64,000 bases of DNA from Pueribacillus theae (GCF_003097615.1 NZ_QCZG01000016.1:1-64000); one strand, 5' to 3'. Shown: positions 1 through 9,745, counted from the first letter of the stretch. Notes: generated by a model from the sequence alone, not told the origin. Numbers and translations: made by a program.

Positions 1-36
1 GGGCTGGCCAGTAACAAAGGCTTTCAGCCGTAGAGC

Positions 37-63
37 AAACCACCCGTTCACACGGGTGGTTTT
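37..63. terminator. Hairpin terminator at left edge
   Basis: A ten-base arm AAACCACCCG pairs with CGGGTGGTTT around a six-base loop, and four T follow on the plus strand. It could end a plus-strand gene lying left of the window and, less well, namA on the minus strand. A smaller GGCT/AGCC hairpin sits just left of it at about 20-29. Two closely spaced hairpins also occur at ends of IS200/IS605-type elements, but nothing else here supports that. Confidence 0.6.
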
Positions 64-66
64 GAT

Positions 67-1107
67 TCACTTCTTCAAAAACTTCGTCACTCTCCACCCG
101 CGCTCATATTGCACAGGTGATTGAATATTGTAATTTAATTCCTTTGCTGCTGTTAGTGCCCAATAAGGACTTCTTAGGAGTTCACGGCCGACAAAAATGA
201 GATCGGCCCGATCGTTTTGAAGGATTTCTTCCGCTTGTCCCCCTGTTGTAATCATCCCGACTGCTCCTGTTGCAATGCCTGCTTCTTTCCGTATTTTGTC
301 GGCAAAAGGCACTTGATAACTCGGAAAGACGTTTATCTTTGCAGGTACAACAGCACCAGAGCTGCAATCAATTAAATCAACGCCTTGTTCCTTCATTTTT
401 TTCGCATAGTTCACATATGTATCAGGTGTGTTTCCTTCTTCGTGATAATCTGACGCAGAGATTCGGACAAATAGCGGTCCTTCCCATTCTTCTTTAACAG
501 CATTAATTACTTCTTCTAAAAAGCGATAGCGATTTTCAGCATTGCCTCCGTATTCGTCGGTTCGTTGATTCGTTAATGGAGATAGAAACTCATTAATTAA
601 ATAACCGTGCGCTCCGTGGAGCTCGATGAGGTCAAATCCGGCTTCTTTTGCCCTTCGTGCCGCTTCTTTAAAAGCAAAAATTGTCCGTTCGATATCCTCT
701 TTTGCCATTTCTTTCGGTGTTTTCATTCCTTCTTCAAATGGGATGGCTGACGGTGCGAGAGGTTCATCGGTGTCTTCCGCTTTCCGGCCGGCATGAGCAA
801 TTTGAATGCCGGCGGCAGCGCCTTGTGCATGAATGAGTTTGACTAGTTCTTTCAATCCATCAACATGTTCGTCACTCCATATGCCGAGGTCATAATCAGA
901 GATTCTTCCCTCTGGCATTACGGCTGTCGCTTCCACGATGACGAGGCCTACTTGCCCAACCGCACGCGTCGGGTAATGAATACGATGCCAATCCATCACT
1001 TTTCCATCGCGGTTTTCGCAGGAATACATGCACATCGGAGACATGACAATTCTATTTTTCAGTGTAAGATCCTTTATCGTGTATGGTGTGAATAGTTTTG
1101 CTTCCAT
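67..1107 (-). CDS. namA: NADPH dehydrogenase NamA (old yellow enzyme, YqjM type)
   Basis: FMN-dependent ene-reductase that reduces activated C=C bonds with NADPH; cytosolic. The protein matches B. subtilis YqjM along its whole length. The family-specific Cys26 and Tyr28 are in SPMCMYS, the substrate-binding His pair in ELHGAHGYL (about residues 164 and 167), and the Arg finger in QYERGW near the C-terminus. It is 346 residues against about 338 for YqjM because of a short basic C-terminal tail. I use ATG at 1107, preceded by GGAGG with a five-base gap; an upstream in-frame TTG at 1119 contains this ribosome-binding site and is unlikely. The start lies inside the end of the upstream phosphotriesterase-like gene, so the two are probably translationally coupled. 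The physiological substrate is unknown. Confidence 0.95.
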   Translation of the reverse strand: MEAKLFTPYTIKDLTLKNRIVMSPMCMYSCENRDGKVMDWHRIHYPTRAVGQVGLVIVEATAVMPEGRISDYDLGIWSDEHVDGLKELVKLIHAQGAAAGIQIAHAGRKAEDTDEPLAPSAIPFEEGMKTPKEMAKEDIERTIFAFKEAARRAKEAGFDLIELHGAHGYLINEFLSPLTNQRTDEYGGNAENRYRFLEEVINAVKEEWEGPLFVRISASDYHEEGNTPDTYVNYAKKMKEQGVDLIDCSSGAVVPAKINVFPSYQVPFADKIRKEAGIATGAVGMITTGGQAEEILQNDRADLIFVGRELLRSPYWALTAAKELNYNIQSPVQYERGWRVTKFLKK

Positions 1108-2050
1108 CCTGTCCTCCAAACCAGCTTTTAATATTTTCGAACATCATCGTATGAATCTGTTCTTCTGTTACGCCATTTCTTTTTAATTCAGGGATAATTT
1201 TATCAAAGATAAACGTAAATGACCAATCAGGGTTTACTTTTTTTACGGCTTCCGGTTCATACCAATCGATTGTGCAACAATAGTCTTGAGACAAAAACAT
1301 TCGGTCGGCATATCCTCTTTTCGCTAGCTCAATCACGGTCTCATTCCTGCTTTCCGTATCGATCATTCGCAAAATTCCGTAACGGTCCATCCCAACATAT
1401 GCCCCTCGATCAATGACTCTAAGAATATAATCAACATCATCCGTATCTCCACAGTGCCCAATGAGAACATTGTTCGGATTGACGCCTTCTTCTTCCAAAA
1501 TATCAAGCTGCATAAGCCCTGTTCCGCTCGCTGGATGAGAGTGGGTCATGATTGGAACGCCTGTTTTGTGATGTGCCCTTGCAACAGCACGGATCACTTT
1601 CTCAACGTCTCTCGTCATGCCTTGTGCGTCTGTTGCACATTTAAGGAAGCCGGCTTTGATTGATGTATTTTGGACGCCAACTTCAATATCTCTAACAAAC
1701 AAATCCGCCATATAATCAATACTTCTATTTTGAAAATGGGGTGGTATGTAATGATAAGAATAGATTCCCGTCGCCGCGATAATTTGCATCCCTGTTGCAA
1801 CGGCTACTTTTTCCATAAACCGGATGTCACGTCCAAGCTCCATTACCGTCGGATCACAAATCGTCTGGACACCTCTGTCTTTTGCAGCATTTACTTGTTC
1901 AACTGCTTTTTGAAATTCATTCTCTTCATCATATAGGTGTGGAAATTGGGCGAAAACAGATTCAGAACGTGTACGTAGATGTTCATGCACTAGTGTACAG
2001 CCAAGTTCAGATGGATCAAGTTTTCCTGTGATTGAGTTAATCATACCCAT
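1052..2050 (-). CDS. Phosphotriesterase-family metal hydrolase (lactonase-like)
   Basis: Amidohydrolase-superfamily TIM barrel of the phosphotriesterase/lactonase group. Metal ligands are visible: His22 and His24 in VHEHL, a Lys in the AGFLKCATD strand that is carbamylated in relatives, His in THSHPASG, His in IGHCGDTDD and Asp in SQDYCC. Relatives hydrolyse lactones (often acyl-homoserine lactones) and slowly organophosphates; the substrate here cannot be told. The start at 2050 follows AGGAG. Family members usually end shortly after the NPxxxF-type helix (here ENIKSWFGG), but this protein continues about 18 residues into the namA start region. That suggests an original stop codon was lost. 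It is upstream of and overlaps namA by 56 bases. Confidence 0.85.
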   Translation of the reverse strand: MGMINSITGKLDPSELGCTLVHEHLRTRSESVFAQFPHLYDEENEFQKAVEQVNAAKDRGVQTICDPTVMELGRDIRFMEKVAVATGMQIIAATGIYSYHYIPPHFQNRSIDYMADLFVRDIEVGVQNTSIKAGFLKCATDAQGMTRDVEKVIRAVARAHHKTGVPIMTHSHPASGTGLMQLDILEEEGVNPNNVLIGHCGDTDDVDYILRVIDRGAYVGMDRYGILRMIDTESRNETVIELAKRGYADRMFLSQDYCCTIDWYEPEAVKKVNPDWSFTFIFDKIIPELKRNGVTEEQIHTMMFENIKSWFGGQDGSKTIHTIHDKGSYTEK

Positions 2051-2142
2051 AATCTAACAACTCCTAACTTTTTATAATAAAAAAGATTCTGTAAACTTAA
2101 AATTCTCTTTCATTATAACAAAAATTCTTCCTACAAAGTAAA

Positions 2143-2172
2143 GAAAAAAGAGCTCCGAAAAATCAGAAACTC
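2143..2172 (-). terminator. Terminator of the hemEHY operon
   Basis: On the minus strand GAGTTTC pairs with GGAGCTC (two G-U pairs) around a short T-rich loop and runs into six T. It lies directly after the hemY stop codon. Confidence 0.7.
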
Positions 2173-2175
2173 CTT

Positions 2176-3576
2176 CTATCCTTTCATATATTCCGTTATT
2201 TTCTTCACTGCATCAATCCCTTGGTCAATGCAATCCGGAATGCCGACGCCTTCATAGGATGAGCCTGCCAAAAATACTCCTGGGAGCTGTTTTGCCAAAT
2301 TTTCCTTTACAGCTTGAATCCGAAATTGGTGACCGACCGTATATTGTGGCATCGCTTCTCTCCACCTCGTTACAAAATAAAAATCCGGCCTTCCTTTTAT
2401 ATCTATGAGTCGATTTAAATCGTGTAAAGACACGTCAATGATTTCTTCATCAGTCGCTTCAACGATTTCTGAATTCCCTGGCCTGCCAACATACGTACGA
2501 AGCAGGACTTTCCCGTTAGGCGTTGTATGAAGCCATTTTCTGTGGGTAAACGTACATGCTGTGATCGTATAATTGGCATTTCGTGAAACAACAAATCCAG
2601 TACCGTCTTTCGTAAGGTTTACTTTCTCTTCATCAAACGCCATCGCAACATTTGCCACTGTTGTTGTCGGAATGTCACGCAAAATGCCCATAAACGAATA
2701 ATCTTCAAGCAATTTTCTAGCTGTCATATGGGGGGTTGTAATTAAAACGGCATCAAAACGTTCTTTTTCTCCACTTGATAATCGAAGTTCATACTTTTTA
2801 TCGTATTTCCTAAGAGACTCAGCTGCCGTTTTTTTCCGTATTGATTCAGGTGGAAGTGCATTCTCAATTGCTTTAACGAGTGATTCAAGTCCGTTTTTTA
2901 ACGTTAAAAAATTGCTCGGTTTTTTAGCGCCTTCTTCTTGCTTTTTCGGTGCAGGCGTCGTTTTTTTCATGCCTAAAATTAAACTGCGATATTTTCGTTC
3001 CACTTCGTAAAATTGCGGGAAGGTCGACATTAAACTTAATCGGTCAATGTCGCCGGCATAAATTCCGGAAAGAAGCGGCTCAATCAAATTTTCTACGATT
3101 TCATCTCCGAGCCGTTTTCGAAAGAAGCCACCGAGTGATTGATCTTCATTTTCCCTTCCGGTTCTTGGCAAAATAAAATCAAGTGCTGCTCTTGCCTTTC
3201 CAGAAGCAGAAAACAATTCCGTCTCAATGAACGGTCCGAGTTCTGTCGGGATACCCATAATCGCTCCGCCAGGAATGGGATAAAGCGTATCATTATTCAA
3301 CACGAATGCCTGCCCTTTATAATTGCCAACAAGTTCTGACTCAAGCCCTACATCGGCTGCCAGCTTTGAAGCACTTTTTTTGCGTGCAACAAAAGAGTCC
3401 GGGCCTCTTTCAATCGTAAAACCTTCGTGTTTTACCGTTTGAATTTTTCCGCCGAGATGATCGGTAGCCTCAAATAGCGTGAAATCCATATTTCCTTCTT
3501 TATATAAGTAAAAAGCTGCGGAGAGGCCTGTTATTCCTCCCCCGATTATCGCAACTTTTTTTCTTTCGGCGGTCAT
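2176..3576 (-). CDS. hemY: Coproporphyrinogen III/protoporphyrinogen oxidase HemY (CgoX)
   Basis: FAD enzyme that oxidises coproporphyrinogen III to coproporphyrin III in the Gram-positive haem route; membrane-associated or cytosolic. The N-terminal FAD motif is [13 protein letters not shown] (residues about 10-22), followed by a GGKIQT segment. The C-terminal FAD contact [14 protein letters not shown] is typical of the family. Length 466 is close to the B. subtilis protein (470). The start ATG at 3576 overlaps the hemH stop in an ATGA arrangement, so it is translated from the hemE-hemH-hemY transcript as the last gene. Confidence 0.95.
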   Translation of the reverse strand: MTAERKKVAIIGGGITGLSAAFYLYKEGNMDFTLFEATDHLGGKIQTVKHEGFTIERGPDSFVARKKSASKLAADVGLESELVGNYKGQAFVLNNDTLYPIPGGAIMGIPTELGPFIETELFSASGKARAALDFILPRTGRENEDQSLGGFFRKRLGDEIVENLIEPLLSGIYAGDIDRLSLMSTFPQFYEVERKYRSLILGMKKTTPAPKKQEEGAKKPSNFLTLKNGLESLVKAIENALPPESIRKKTAAESLRKYDKKYELRLSSGEKERFDAVLITTPHMTARKLLEDYSFMGILRDIPTTTVANVAMAFDEEKVNLTKDGTGFVVSRNANYTITACTFTHRKWLHTTPNGKVLLRTYVGRPGNSEIVEATDEEIIDVSLHDLNRLIDIKGRPDFYFVTRWREAMPQYTVGHQFRIQAVKENLAKQLPGVFLAGSSYEGVGIPDCIDQGIDAVKKITEYMKG

Positions 3577-4517
3577 GCTTCCCCACGCTCAATTTCCGAT
3601 AATTTTTTTTCAATCACAGTTGCAAGTGCATCAATAAATTCGTCTTTTGCATTTGGCATTTCAGGCCTGAAGTAGTTCACGCCAAGCTCGTCCGTGACGA
3701 CTTTACACTCGTAATCATTGTCATACAGAACTTCCAAATGATCGGCTACAAATCCGACAGGACAGTAAACATAGTTGATATAGCCTTTTTGATCATATAA
3801 ATTTCTTGTCAAATCTTGCACATCAGGACCGATCCATGGGTCTGGCGTGTTTCCTTCACTTTGCCAGCCAATTGCATAATGGGGAATTCCGGCTTTTTCA
3901 GCAATCAAATCAGCTGTTTCCTGCAGCTGATCAGGATACGGATCGCCATATTGCAATATTTTTTCTGGCAAGCTGTGTGCCGAAAAAATGACGACCGTTT
4001 TGTCCTTTTCTGCTTCAGGGATTTCCTGAAATGTCTTTTTGATTTGGCTTGCCCAGTAGCCGATAAATTTTTCTTCTTTGTACCAGCTGTCTATCGTGTG
4101 AATTTTCGGTCCGCCGAGCTTTCCTGCTTCTTCAACCGCCCTGCTGTTATACGATTTTACGCTGAACGTCGAATAATGAGGCGCAAGTACGAGAGTTACC
4201 GCCTCTTCAATGCCATCCTTATGCATTTCGCTTACAGCATCTTCAATGAATGGATCGATATGTTTTAAACCTAAATAAGATTTGAACTGTACATCGCTAT
4301 TTCTCTCATTTAATGCCGATTCCAGTTTTTCTGCTTGTTCTTCTGTTATTTTTGCAAGAGGTGAGACACCGCCGATAGCTTCATAGCGTTCTGTTAAATC
4401 TTGCAGTGCTTCAGGAGAAGGCTTGCGCCCGTGGCGGATATGAGTGTAATAAGGCTCTATTTCTTCCGGTTTTCGTGGTGTTCCATATGCCATCACAAGC
4501 AATCCGATTTTTCGCAT
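3573..4517 (-). CDS. hemH: Coproporphyrin III ferrochelatase HemH (CpfC)
   Basis: Inserts Fe2+ into coproporphyrin III (Gram-positive route); monomeric cytosolic enzyme. The conserved catalytic His is in [10 protein letters not shown] and the conserved Glu in [12 protein letters not shown], as in B. subtilis HemH (310 residues; here 314). Second gene of the haem operon, with its stop overlapping the hemY start. The gap to hemE is 134 bases and contains a repeat element and a long perfect palindrome, an unusually loaded spacer for such an operon. Confidence 0.96.
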   Translation of the reverse strand: MRKIGLLVMAYGTPRKPEEIEPYYTHIRHGRKPSPEALQDLTERYEAIGGVSPLAKITEEQAEKLESALNERNSDVQFKSYLGLKHIDPFIEDAVSEMHKDGIEEAVTLVLAPHYSTFSVKSYNSRAVEEAGKLGGPKIHTIDSWYKEEKFIGYWASQIKKTFQEIPEAEKDKTVVIFSAHSLPEKILQYGDPYPDQLQETADLIAEKAGIPHYAIGWQSEGNTPDPWIGPDVQDLTRNLYDQKGYINYVYCPVGFVADHLEVLYDNDYECKVVTDELGVNYFRPEMPNAKDEFIDALATVIEKKLSEIERGEA

Positions 4518-4547
4518 CGTTCCATCATACCTTTCGTTCTAGATGTT

Positions 4548-4620
4548 AGAAATTGGAAGTTGAATTTACGGAAATCGGCTTTTTCGCCGATTTCAACCAG
4601 TCTGGCCTCTGACCTCCGAC
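4548..4620 (-). repeat. Dispersed intergenic repeat, copy A (between hemE and hemH)
   Basis: On the minus strand it reads GAGGTCAGAGGCCAGA, then a short spacer, then the core GAAATCGG-CGAAAAAG-CCGATTTC, a hairpin with perfect nine-base arms. Four related copies occur at 5735-5840, 9673-9705, 13588-13640 and 17743-17802. It is not part of any reading frame. Confidence 0.7.
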
Positions 4621-4625
4621 TTCTG

Positions 4626-4655
4626 TTAAGAGAAACGTCATGACGTTTCTCTTAA
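4626..4655. other. 30-bp perfect palindrome at the hemE stop
   Basis: TTAAGAGAAACGTCA is followed directly by its reverse complement, and the right arm overlaps the hemE stop codon. The RNA would form a 15-bp stem without a T tract. It may stabilise the upstream mRNA end or pause transcription between hemE and hemH. Confidence 0.7.
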
Positions 4656-5686
4656 CGTAACGTATATTCGTGGACAAATTCTGCCAAGCGTTTTAATGTT
4701 TTGTAATTCACTTCAGGGAACACACCGTGACCTAAGTTGAAGATATAACCGGGCTGTTCCATGCCTTGATCGAGGATCCGCTTAACCTCTTCTTCAATAA
4801 CTGGCCAAGGTGCAAGCAAAAAGGAAGGATCAAGATTTCCTTGCAGCGCCTTTGTGATGCCTTTCTCACGAGCTTCTTTAATTTGCAGGCGCCAGTCCAA
4901 TCCAACGACATCGAGAGGCAAGTCTGCCCATTCCTCTGCCAGATGGCTCGCGCCGACACCGAACATAATAAGCGGAACTCCTTCGACCCTTAATTCATTA
5001 AAAATACGCTCCATTACTGGTTTCATATATTTACGGTAGTCTTGCCGATTTACCGCTCCGACCCAAGAGTCAAAAATTTGAATGGCTTGCGCCCCAGCCT
5101 TAATTTGTGCTCTTACATAAGAAATAACCATGTCGCCAAGTTTATCCATTAACATAAACCAGGCTTCCGGCTCTCCGTGCATGAAAGCTTTTGTCTTGTG
5201 GTAGTTTCGTGATGAACCGCCTTCGATCATATAACTTGCAAGCGTAAATGGCGCTCCGCTAAACCCGATAAGCGGAACTGTCAATTGTTCACGCAAAAGT
5301 TTAATCGTATCAAGTATGTAATCAACATCATTCTCCGGGTCTATTTCGCCTAATCTTTCTACGTCTTGCTTCGAGCGAATGGGATTGGCAATAACAGGAC
5401 CAGCCCCCGGCTTAATTTCAACATCGACGCCGATTGCGGGGAGCGGAGTCATAATATCTTTATATAAAATTGCTGCATCTACCCCGTAATTGTATTCGTC
5501 AATTGGAAGCCTCGTCACCCGCGCACACAGTTCAGGTTGATGAGTAATCTCAAAAAGAGAATATTTCTCTTTAATTTTAAGATATTCAGGCTGCGTTCGG
5601 CCAGCTTGGCGCATAAACCATACCGGCACATAATCCGTTTGTTCTCCTCGACAGGCCTTTAAAAATGTATCGTTGAATTTTGTCAT
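4652..5686 (-). CDS. hemE: Uroporphyrinogen decarboxylase HemE
   Basis: Decarboxylates the four acetate side chains of uroporphyrinogen III to give coproporphyrinogen III; cytosolic. The N-terminal signature [13 protein letters not shown] is intact, and the [14 protein letters not shown] segment and GVGASHL region are typical of the family. Start ATG at 5686 follows AAAGGTG; an in-frame GTG at 5704 would include that site, so it is rejected. Protein of 344 residues, family length about 350. First gene of hemE-hemH-hemY, the same order as in B. subtilis. Confidence 0.96.
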   Translation of the reverse strand: MTKFNDTFLKACRGEQTDYVPVWFMRQAGRTQPEYLKIKEKYSLFEITHQPELCARVTRLPIDEYNYGVDAAILYKDIMTPLPAIGVDVEIKPGAGPVIANPIRSKQDVERLGEIDPENDVDYILDTIKLLREQLTVPLIGFSGAPFTLASYMIEGGSSRNYHKTKAFMHGEPEAWFMLMDKLGDMVISYVRAQIKAGAQAIQIFDSWVGAVNRQDYRKYMKPVMERIFNELRVEGVPLIMFGVGASHLAEEWADLPLDVVGLDWRLQIKEAREKGITKALQGNLDPSFLLAPWPVIEEEVKRILDQGMEQPGYIFNLGHGVFPEVNYKTLKRLAEFVHEYTLR

Positions 5687-5734
5687 TCTGCCACACCTTT
5701 CCACGAAATAAGAAAGTATAAATTTTCTCTTTCA

Positions 5735-5840
5735 CAAATTTAAACAAATCCGGTCTCTGAACTCTGACGATTAAAATAAGTGAAATTGGTCTTTTTCGCC
5801 GATTTCTACAAATCCAACTTCTCACATCTAACTCCAAGTA
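5735..5840 (-). repeat. Dispersed intergenic repeat, copy B (upstream of hemE)
   Basis: The minus strand reads TAGAAATCGGCGAAAAAGAC followed by CAATTTC, the same core hairpin as copies C and D. A degenerate GTTAGATGTGAGAAG arm precedes it. It lies in the 477-base spacer between hemE and the plus-strand MBOAT gene. Just beyond, at about 5843-5858, GACGC-GTCA-GCGTC forms another small hairpin. Confidence 0.6.
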
Positions 5841-6163
5841 AGGACGCGTCAGCGTCTTTGTTCTTATCCATGTCATCTCCACTATAGCCGCTCGCTTGCT
5901 TGTTGTATACAATTCCGCTTCAAATGTCATGAAATCGTTTATTTTGACGATTCGTTCATAGATTCACGTACGGATCATCCGTATTTTACGGCTATGCTAC
6001 AAAGGTTAATCTTCGTTTACAAATGGCGATTTTATACCAAAAACCCTCACTTTAGAAGGATTTTTTGATATTTTTAGAGTACACATACGTTTTGTTTTTT
6101 GAAAAAAGGGTAAAAGTAATTAGTTTCTTTTTTCTTTTGTTTGCTCTGAAAGGAGACACAACG
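5841..6163. other. Intergenic region between divergent hemE and MBOAT genes
   Basis: It contains a small hairpin at about 5843-5858 and a 15-base palindrome TACGGAT-C-ATCCGTA at 5969-5983. The rest is A/T-rich sequence without a convincing gene. Promoters for the divergent genes must be here, but I could not place -35/-10 boxes with confidence. Confidence 0.4.
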
Positions 6164-7615
6164 ATGCTGTTCAATTCATTTGAGTTTATCTTTGTGTTTT
6201 TACCAATTACATTTTTAATTTATTTTATCTTTGCTAAATTTAAATGGTTTACAGCTGCAAAAGTGGTGATAGTCGCCGCTTCCATTTTTTTCTACGCGTA
6301 TTGGGACTACCGCTACGTATTGCTTTTGTTCTTTAGCATTGCCTTCAACTTTGCGGTTGGAAAACTACTCTCAAGGAAGCCAAATAAAAAAATATTGATT
6401 TTCGGAATCGCCGTAAACCTTGGACTGCTTGGTTATTACAAATATGTTGATTTCTTTTTGGAAAATGTGAATCGTTTATTCGGTACTTCGGTGCCGCTTC
6501 TTGAGGTTATCCTGCCTCTTGCGATTTCATTTTTTACATTCCAGCAGATTGGTTTTCTCGTTGATTCAAACCGGGGGCTTACGAAAGATTACAACTTCCT
6601 GAACTACACATTGTTCGTTGTTTTCTTTCCACAGTTAATCGCTGGCCCGATCGTCCAGCACAAAGATGTCATCCCGCAATTTCAACAACAAACAGTGTTC
6701 AATATAAACTATGAAAATCTTGCGCTCGGCCTGTTTATTTTTTCTTCGGGCTTGTTTAAAAAAGTTGTCATTGCTGATTCTGTCGCACTATGGGCCACTC
6801 CAGGCTTTGATGAAGCAGCGTCATTAACTTTTTTTGAAGCATGGGGTTCAGCGCTCGCTTACACGTTTCAGCTTTACTTTGACTTTTCCGGCTACTCGGA
6901 AATGGCAATTGGATTAGGGTTAATGTTCAACATTAAGCTGCCGATTAACTTTTTTTCACCCTATAAGGCAAATTCCATTATTGACTTTTGGCGTTCGTGG
7001 CATATGACACTATCCGCTTTTTTAAAAGACTATCTTTATATTCCCCTTGGCGGGAACCGAAAAGGAAAGCCTCGTAAATATATGAATCTTTTTATTACGA
7101 TGCTTCTCGGCGGCATATGGCATGGTGCAGGATGGACGTTTGTCATATGGGGAGCGCTTCACGGCTTATACAATGTTATCAATCATTTGTACAGGGACAT
7201 TAAAAAGAAACTTTTCCCTGTAAAATCAAGCGCTGTTGAAATTGCTGCATCCCGATCTTCTTATTTCTTTTCATTGTTCTCATTTACACCTGCCCGTATA
7301 CTCACTTTTGTTGCGGTTGTCGTCGGATGGGTGTTCTTCCGTGCTGAAACAGTGAACGACGCAGTAAAGGTATTAAAGGGAATGGCCGGTTTCAATGGCA
7401 TTGAATTTGGAAAACTGGAGTACTTTCCACAAGGGTTGACAGAGCTCGTTGTTTTAATCGGCTTATATTTATGGGTAAGCTTCGCCCCGAACACAATTGA
7501 ATTTTCAAAGCGATTAAAGCCAAATTGGAAATGGGCTATGCTCATAACAGGACTATTAATCGCGGCGATTTTATTTATTAATCGAAAAGCGGAGTTTCTA
7601 TATTTTCAGTTCTAA
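6164..7615 (+). CDS. MBOAT-family O-acyltransferase (AlgI/DltB-like)
   Basis: Multi-pass membrane acyltransferase that takes an acyl group, usually acetyl, across the membrane for transfer to an extracellular polymer. The 484-residue protein has about ten hydrophobic segments. The conserved MBOAT core is FWRSWHMTLSAFLKDYLY followed by LGGIWHGAGWTFVIWG and LHGLY, including the catalytic His region. Start ATG at 6164 is preceded by GAAAGGAG; the in-frame TTG at 6065 lacks a site. It is followed 36 bases later by a membrane-anchored SGNH-like protein, the usual AlgI plus AlgJ/AlgX-type pairing. The acceptor polymer (exopolysaccharide, peptidoglycan or secondary wall polymer) is unknown. Confidence 0.85.
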   Translation: MLFNSFEFIFVFLPITFLIYFIFAKFKWFTAAKVVIVAASIFFYAYWDYRYVLLLFFSIAFNFAVGKLLSRKPNKKILIFGIAVNLGLLGYYKYVDFFLENVNRLFGTSVPLLEVILPLAISFFTFQQIGFLVDSNRGLTKDYNFLNYTLFVVFFPQLIAGPIVQHKDVIPQFQQQTVFNINYENLALGLFIFSSGLFKKVVIADSVALWATPGFDEAASLTFFEAWGSALAYTFQLYFDFSGYSEMAIGLGLMFNIKLPINFFSPYKANSIIDFWRSWHMTLSAFLKDYLYIPLGGNRKGKPRKYMNLFITMLLGGIWHGAGWTFVIWGALHGLYNVINHLYRDIKKKLFPVKSSAVEIAASRSSYFFSLFSFTPARILTFVAVVVGWVFFRAETVNDAVKVLKGMAGFNGIEFGKLEYFPQGLTELVVLIGLYLWVSFAPNTIEFSKRLKPNWKWAMLITGLLIAAILFINRKAEFLYFQF

Positions 7616-7651
7616 AAAATCTTTTCGAACCATTTAAAGGAGGGATTTCGC

Positions 7652-8686
7652 TTGTCTTGGAAAAGAATGGCCATTACCGTTATTCTCGCTTCCCTTTTTA
7701 TTACGGGCGGTGTGATGGCTTTAAACTATGCCGTAAATCCGCTTGGTAAATATAAATCGCATGTTTTGCCTTCCCTCGTTTGGACAGGACGCAGCGATAA
7801 AGCTGCCCTTCTTGAAAATTTTGAAGAAAACCCTGATGTTCTCATTCTCGGATCAAGCCGTTCTATGAAACTTGACCCAGATTTTATCAAAAAAAAGACC
7901 GGGCTTACTTCATTTAACGCCGGTGTCAATTCAGCTCAAGCCGAGGATTATTATGTCATGCTTCGCTATGCCCTTGAAGATTTAAAGGTAAAACCAAAGA
8001 TTATCCTTTTAGGTATTGATGTTGAAGCGTTTCACAATACGGCACCGATAGATGAACGGCTGTTATTTAACAATACACTTGCGAAATATTTAAAAAAAGA
8101 AGATAAAGTTTCATTGAAAGATAAGTTGACCGCCTTGCTTTCGTATGACGAGACAGCGGGTACAGTTAGAAGCTTATATTACGCTGCAACAGATTATCCG
8201 GATCCCTCGACTTCGTATGATAAAAATGGTTTCTTGCATTACTCGAAAAAAGAAGACAAAGTAACGGAAGATAATTACGATGCCAAAATAGAAGATTACA
8301 TTGAAAAATATCGCGATCGGTTTAAGGGATACACACGATTAAGTGAGAATCGCCAAGAATACTTTACTGATTTCCTTAGAATTGCCAAGGAAAATGACAT
8401 TGAAGTCGTCTCTTTTATTACAACATTGCATGACGATCTCATTAATGATTTGCGAAAAACACGCGGTTATGATGAAATTTCCCAAAAACTTGTCGCCTAC
8501 TTAAACGACTTGGAAGCTGAATACAATAACTTTACCTTCGAAAATTTCGATCGAGTAAAAAAATACGATGGTTCCCTTACAGCATTTTATGATGGCGCCC
8601 ATATACAAGAAAAGAACGCAAACCTCATCACTGAAAAACTTCTGAAAAAGATCCCAAAAGAAAAACAAACGGCTTACACAGAATAA
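7652..8686 (+). CDS. Membrane-anchored SGNH-like acetyltransferase partner of the MBOAT protein
   Basis: Single N-terminal membrane segment (about residues 7-27), then an extracellular domain with an SGNH-hydrolase layout. The nucleophile motif LILGSSRS lies near residue 70, and YDGAHIQEKN near the C-terminus supplies the Asp-x-x-His pair. Such proteins finish polymer O-acetylation by accepting acetyl groups from an AlgI-like MBOAT. The TTG start at 7652 is chosen because AAAGGAGGG lies eight bases upstream. It forms a two-gene operon with the MBOAT gene. I do not recognise a closer named homologue. Confidence 0.75.
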   Translation: MSWKRMAITVILASLFITGGVMALNYAVNPLGKYKSHVLPSLVWTGRSDKAALLENFEENPDVLILGSSRSMKLDPDFIKKKTGLTSFNAGVNSAQAEDYYVMLRYALEDLKVKPKIILLGIDVEAFHNTAPIDERLLFNNTLAKYLKKEDKVSLKDKLTALLSYDETAGTVRSLYYAATDYPDPSTSYDKNGFLHYSKKEDKVTEDNYDAKIEDYIEKYRDRFKGYTRLSENRQEYFTDFLRIAKENDIEVVSFITTLHDDLINDLRKTRGYDEISQKLVAYLNDLEAEYNNFTFENFDRVKKYDGSLTAFYDGAHIQEKNANLITEKLLKKIPKEKQTAYTE

Positions 8687-8735
8687 GAACGCCACATTGT
8701 GCGGCAACGTCTGTGTGACCCGCCTCCTGTGGGCC

Positions 8736-8761
8736 TTAAATTTGCGGAAAAGCAAATTTAA
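8736..8761. terminator. Hairpin after the O-acetylation operon
   Basis: TTAAATTTGC pairs with GCAAATTTAA around GGAAAA. A short T-rich stretch follows on the plus strand, so it is a weak candidate terminator of the two-gene operon. Confidence 0.5.
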
Positions 8762-8773
8762 ACTTTCTTAATT

Positions 8774-8800
8774 AAAAAGGAGTCAGCGAACAGCTGACTC
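8774..8800 (-). terminator. Terminator of the GH-like membrane protein gene
   Basis: GAGTCAGC pairs with GCTGACTC around GAACA. On the minus strand the stem runs into CCTTTTTAATT, directly after the stop at 8818. Confidence 0.8.
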
Positions 8801-8817
8801 TTACTCTAACCTCTAAG

Positions 8818-9603
8818 TTACCAAAGCCCTTCCAGCATTTTTTCACGAAGCAAATTTGTATCAATATTACAGGTTTCATCATCTAGCCCGTACTGCCAGA
8901 TTAGCGCATTCGCTGATTTAGGTGCCTCAGGGTTAAACTTTGGTGCATTGTCTTTTTTTGTCACCCCTTCTTGAGGGTAACTCGTCCAAACAACAACCTC
9001 TTTTGCAACTTTGTCATTTTCAGAAGCTGCTGCTTCAAAAGCTTTAAAAAGATTGCTTCCTTCATCAAAAACGCCATATATCCCCGATTTATATGGTGAA
9101 GAGGCAAGTTGATCTGTCCAGCCTTGAATAAATGCGGAATCGACAGGATATTCCGGCTCAATATCCGCGAATAAATAGACGCCTTCTTTTATCCCAAGCT
9201 CTTTCGCAATTTCTATTGCTTTTTTAGCCTCATTTTTTCCGTTGTCATATCCGGTTGCATCAGTAAAATGGTTGTAAATTGGGATAATTGGGATGTCTTT
9301 TTCGTGTAAAAAGTCAATCTCGTCTTGATCTAATCCAGATGATACGCCTTTCTTTGAACCGATATATCTCCCCCAAGCATCTGGTTTCCCAAAGTTGTCG
9401 ACAACACACTCATAAAACTCTTTGGTCGTGTACGTAGCGGAATCCACTCCCCATAAAATCTCTTGCCCGCTCCCGTTTCCCCCATTATTTGAATCAGAAT
9501 CATCGTCCTTATCCGAAAGGTTTATGCTCCATACTATAAATGAAAGGGAAAGTACTGAGATAAGTATAATCATCCAAAAGCGAGCTGATTTAAAAAGACT
9601 CAC
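8818..9603 (-). CDS. Membrane-anchored glycoside-hydrolase-like (DUF1906-type) protein
   Basis: One N-terminal transmembrane segment (about residues 8-27 from the chosen start), a low-complexity Asp/Ser/Gly/Asn linker, then an extracellular TIM-barrel domain. The domain begins WGVDSATYTT and continues AWGRYIGSKKG, IPIIPIYNHF and GVYLFADIEPEYPV. This is the pattern of the DUF1906/Rv2525c-like domain, related to GH25 lysozymes, so a cell-wall role is plausible. I use GTG at 9603: GGGAGGTG lies five bases upstream, inside a longer reading frame that opens at 9651. The acidic DIEPE segment could hold the catalytic acids. Function in wall turnover is inference. Confidence 0.7.
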   Translation of the reverse strand: MSLFKSARFWMIILISVLSLSFIVWSINLSDKDDDSDSNNGGNGSGQEILWGVDSATYTTKEFYECVVDNFGKPDAWGRYIGSKKGVSSGLDQDEIDFLHEKDIPIIPIYNHFTDATGYDNGKNEAKKAIEIAKELGIKEGVYLFADIEPEYPVDSAFIQGWTDQLASSPYKSGIYGVFDEGSNLFKAFEAAASENDKVAKEVVVWTSYPQEGVTKKDNAPKFNPEAPKSANALIWQYGLDDETCNIDTNLLREKMLEGLW

Positions 9604-9672
9604 CCATTCACCTCCCATATTCATTGACTCGCAATAGCATATTCCAATCACAATGGAGAGGTGTGGGTTTAA

Positions 9673-9705
9673 CTGAGGTCAGAGGCCAGAAACCGGAAGC
9701 CAGAG
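9673..9705 (+). repeat. Dispersed intergenic repeat, copy E (partial)
   Basis: The left arm GAGGTCAGAGGCCAGA is identical to that of copy A, followed by a second CCAGAG. The central hairpin core found in the other copies is absent, so this is a truncated copy, between two minus-strand genes. Confidence 0.55.
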
Positions 9706-9706
9706 T

Positions 9707-9732
9707 AAAAGCAGGCCAAAAGAATGGCCTGC
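9707..9732 (-). terminator. Terminator of the LtaS-family gene
   Basis: GCAGGCCA pairs with TGGCCTGC around a six-base loop, followed by TTTT on the minus strand, just after the stop codon at 9746. Confidence 0.8.
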
Positions 9733-9745
9733 CAAAATTAAGTAT

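Noticed and set aside
1-63. Possible end of an IS200/IS605-type element at the left edge
   Set aside because: Only two hairpins are visible and no transposase or TnpB sequence; treated as a terminator.
3816-4268. 150-codon open frame on the plus strand opposite hemH
   Set aside because: No ribosome-binding site, Cys/Phe-rich composition, and hemH on the other strand is certain; antisense shadow.
5586-5930. 114-codon minus-strand frame overlapping the hemE start and repeat copy B
   Set aside because: No family resemblance; it would read through a repeat and the hemE ribosome-binding site.
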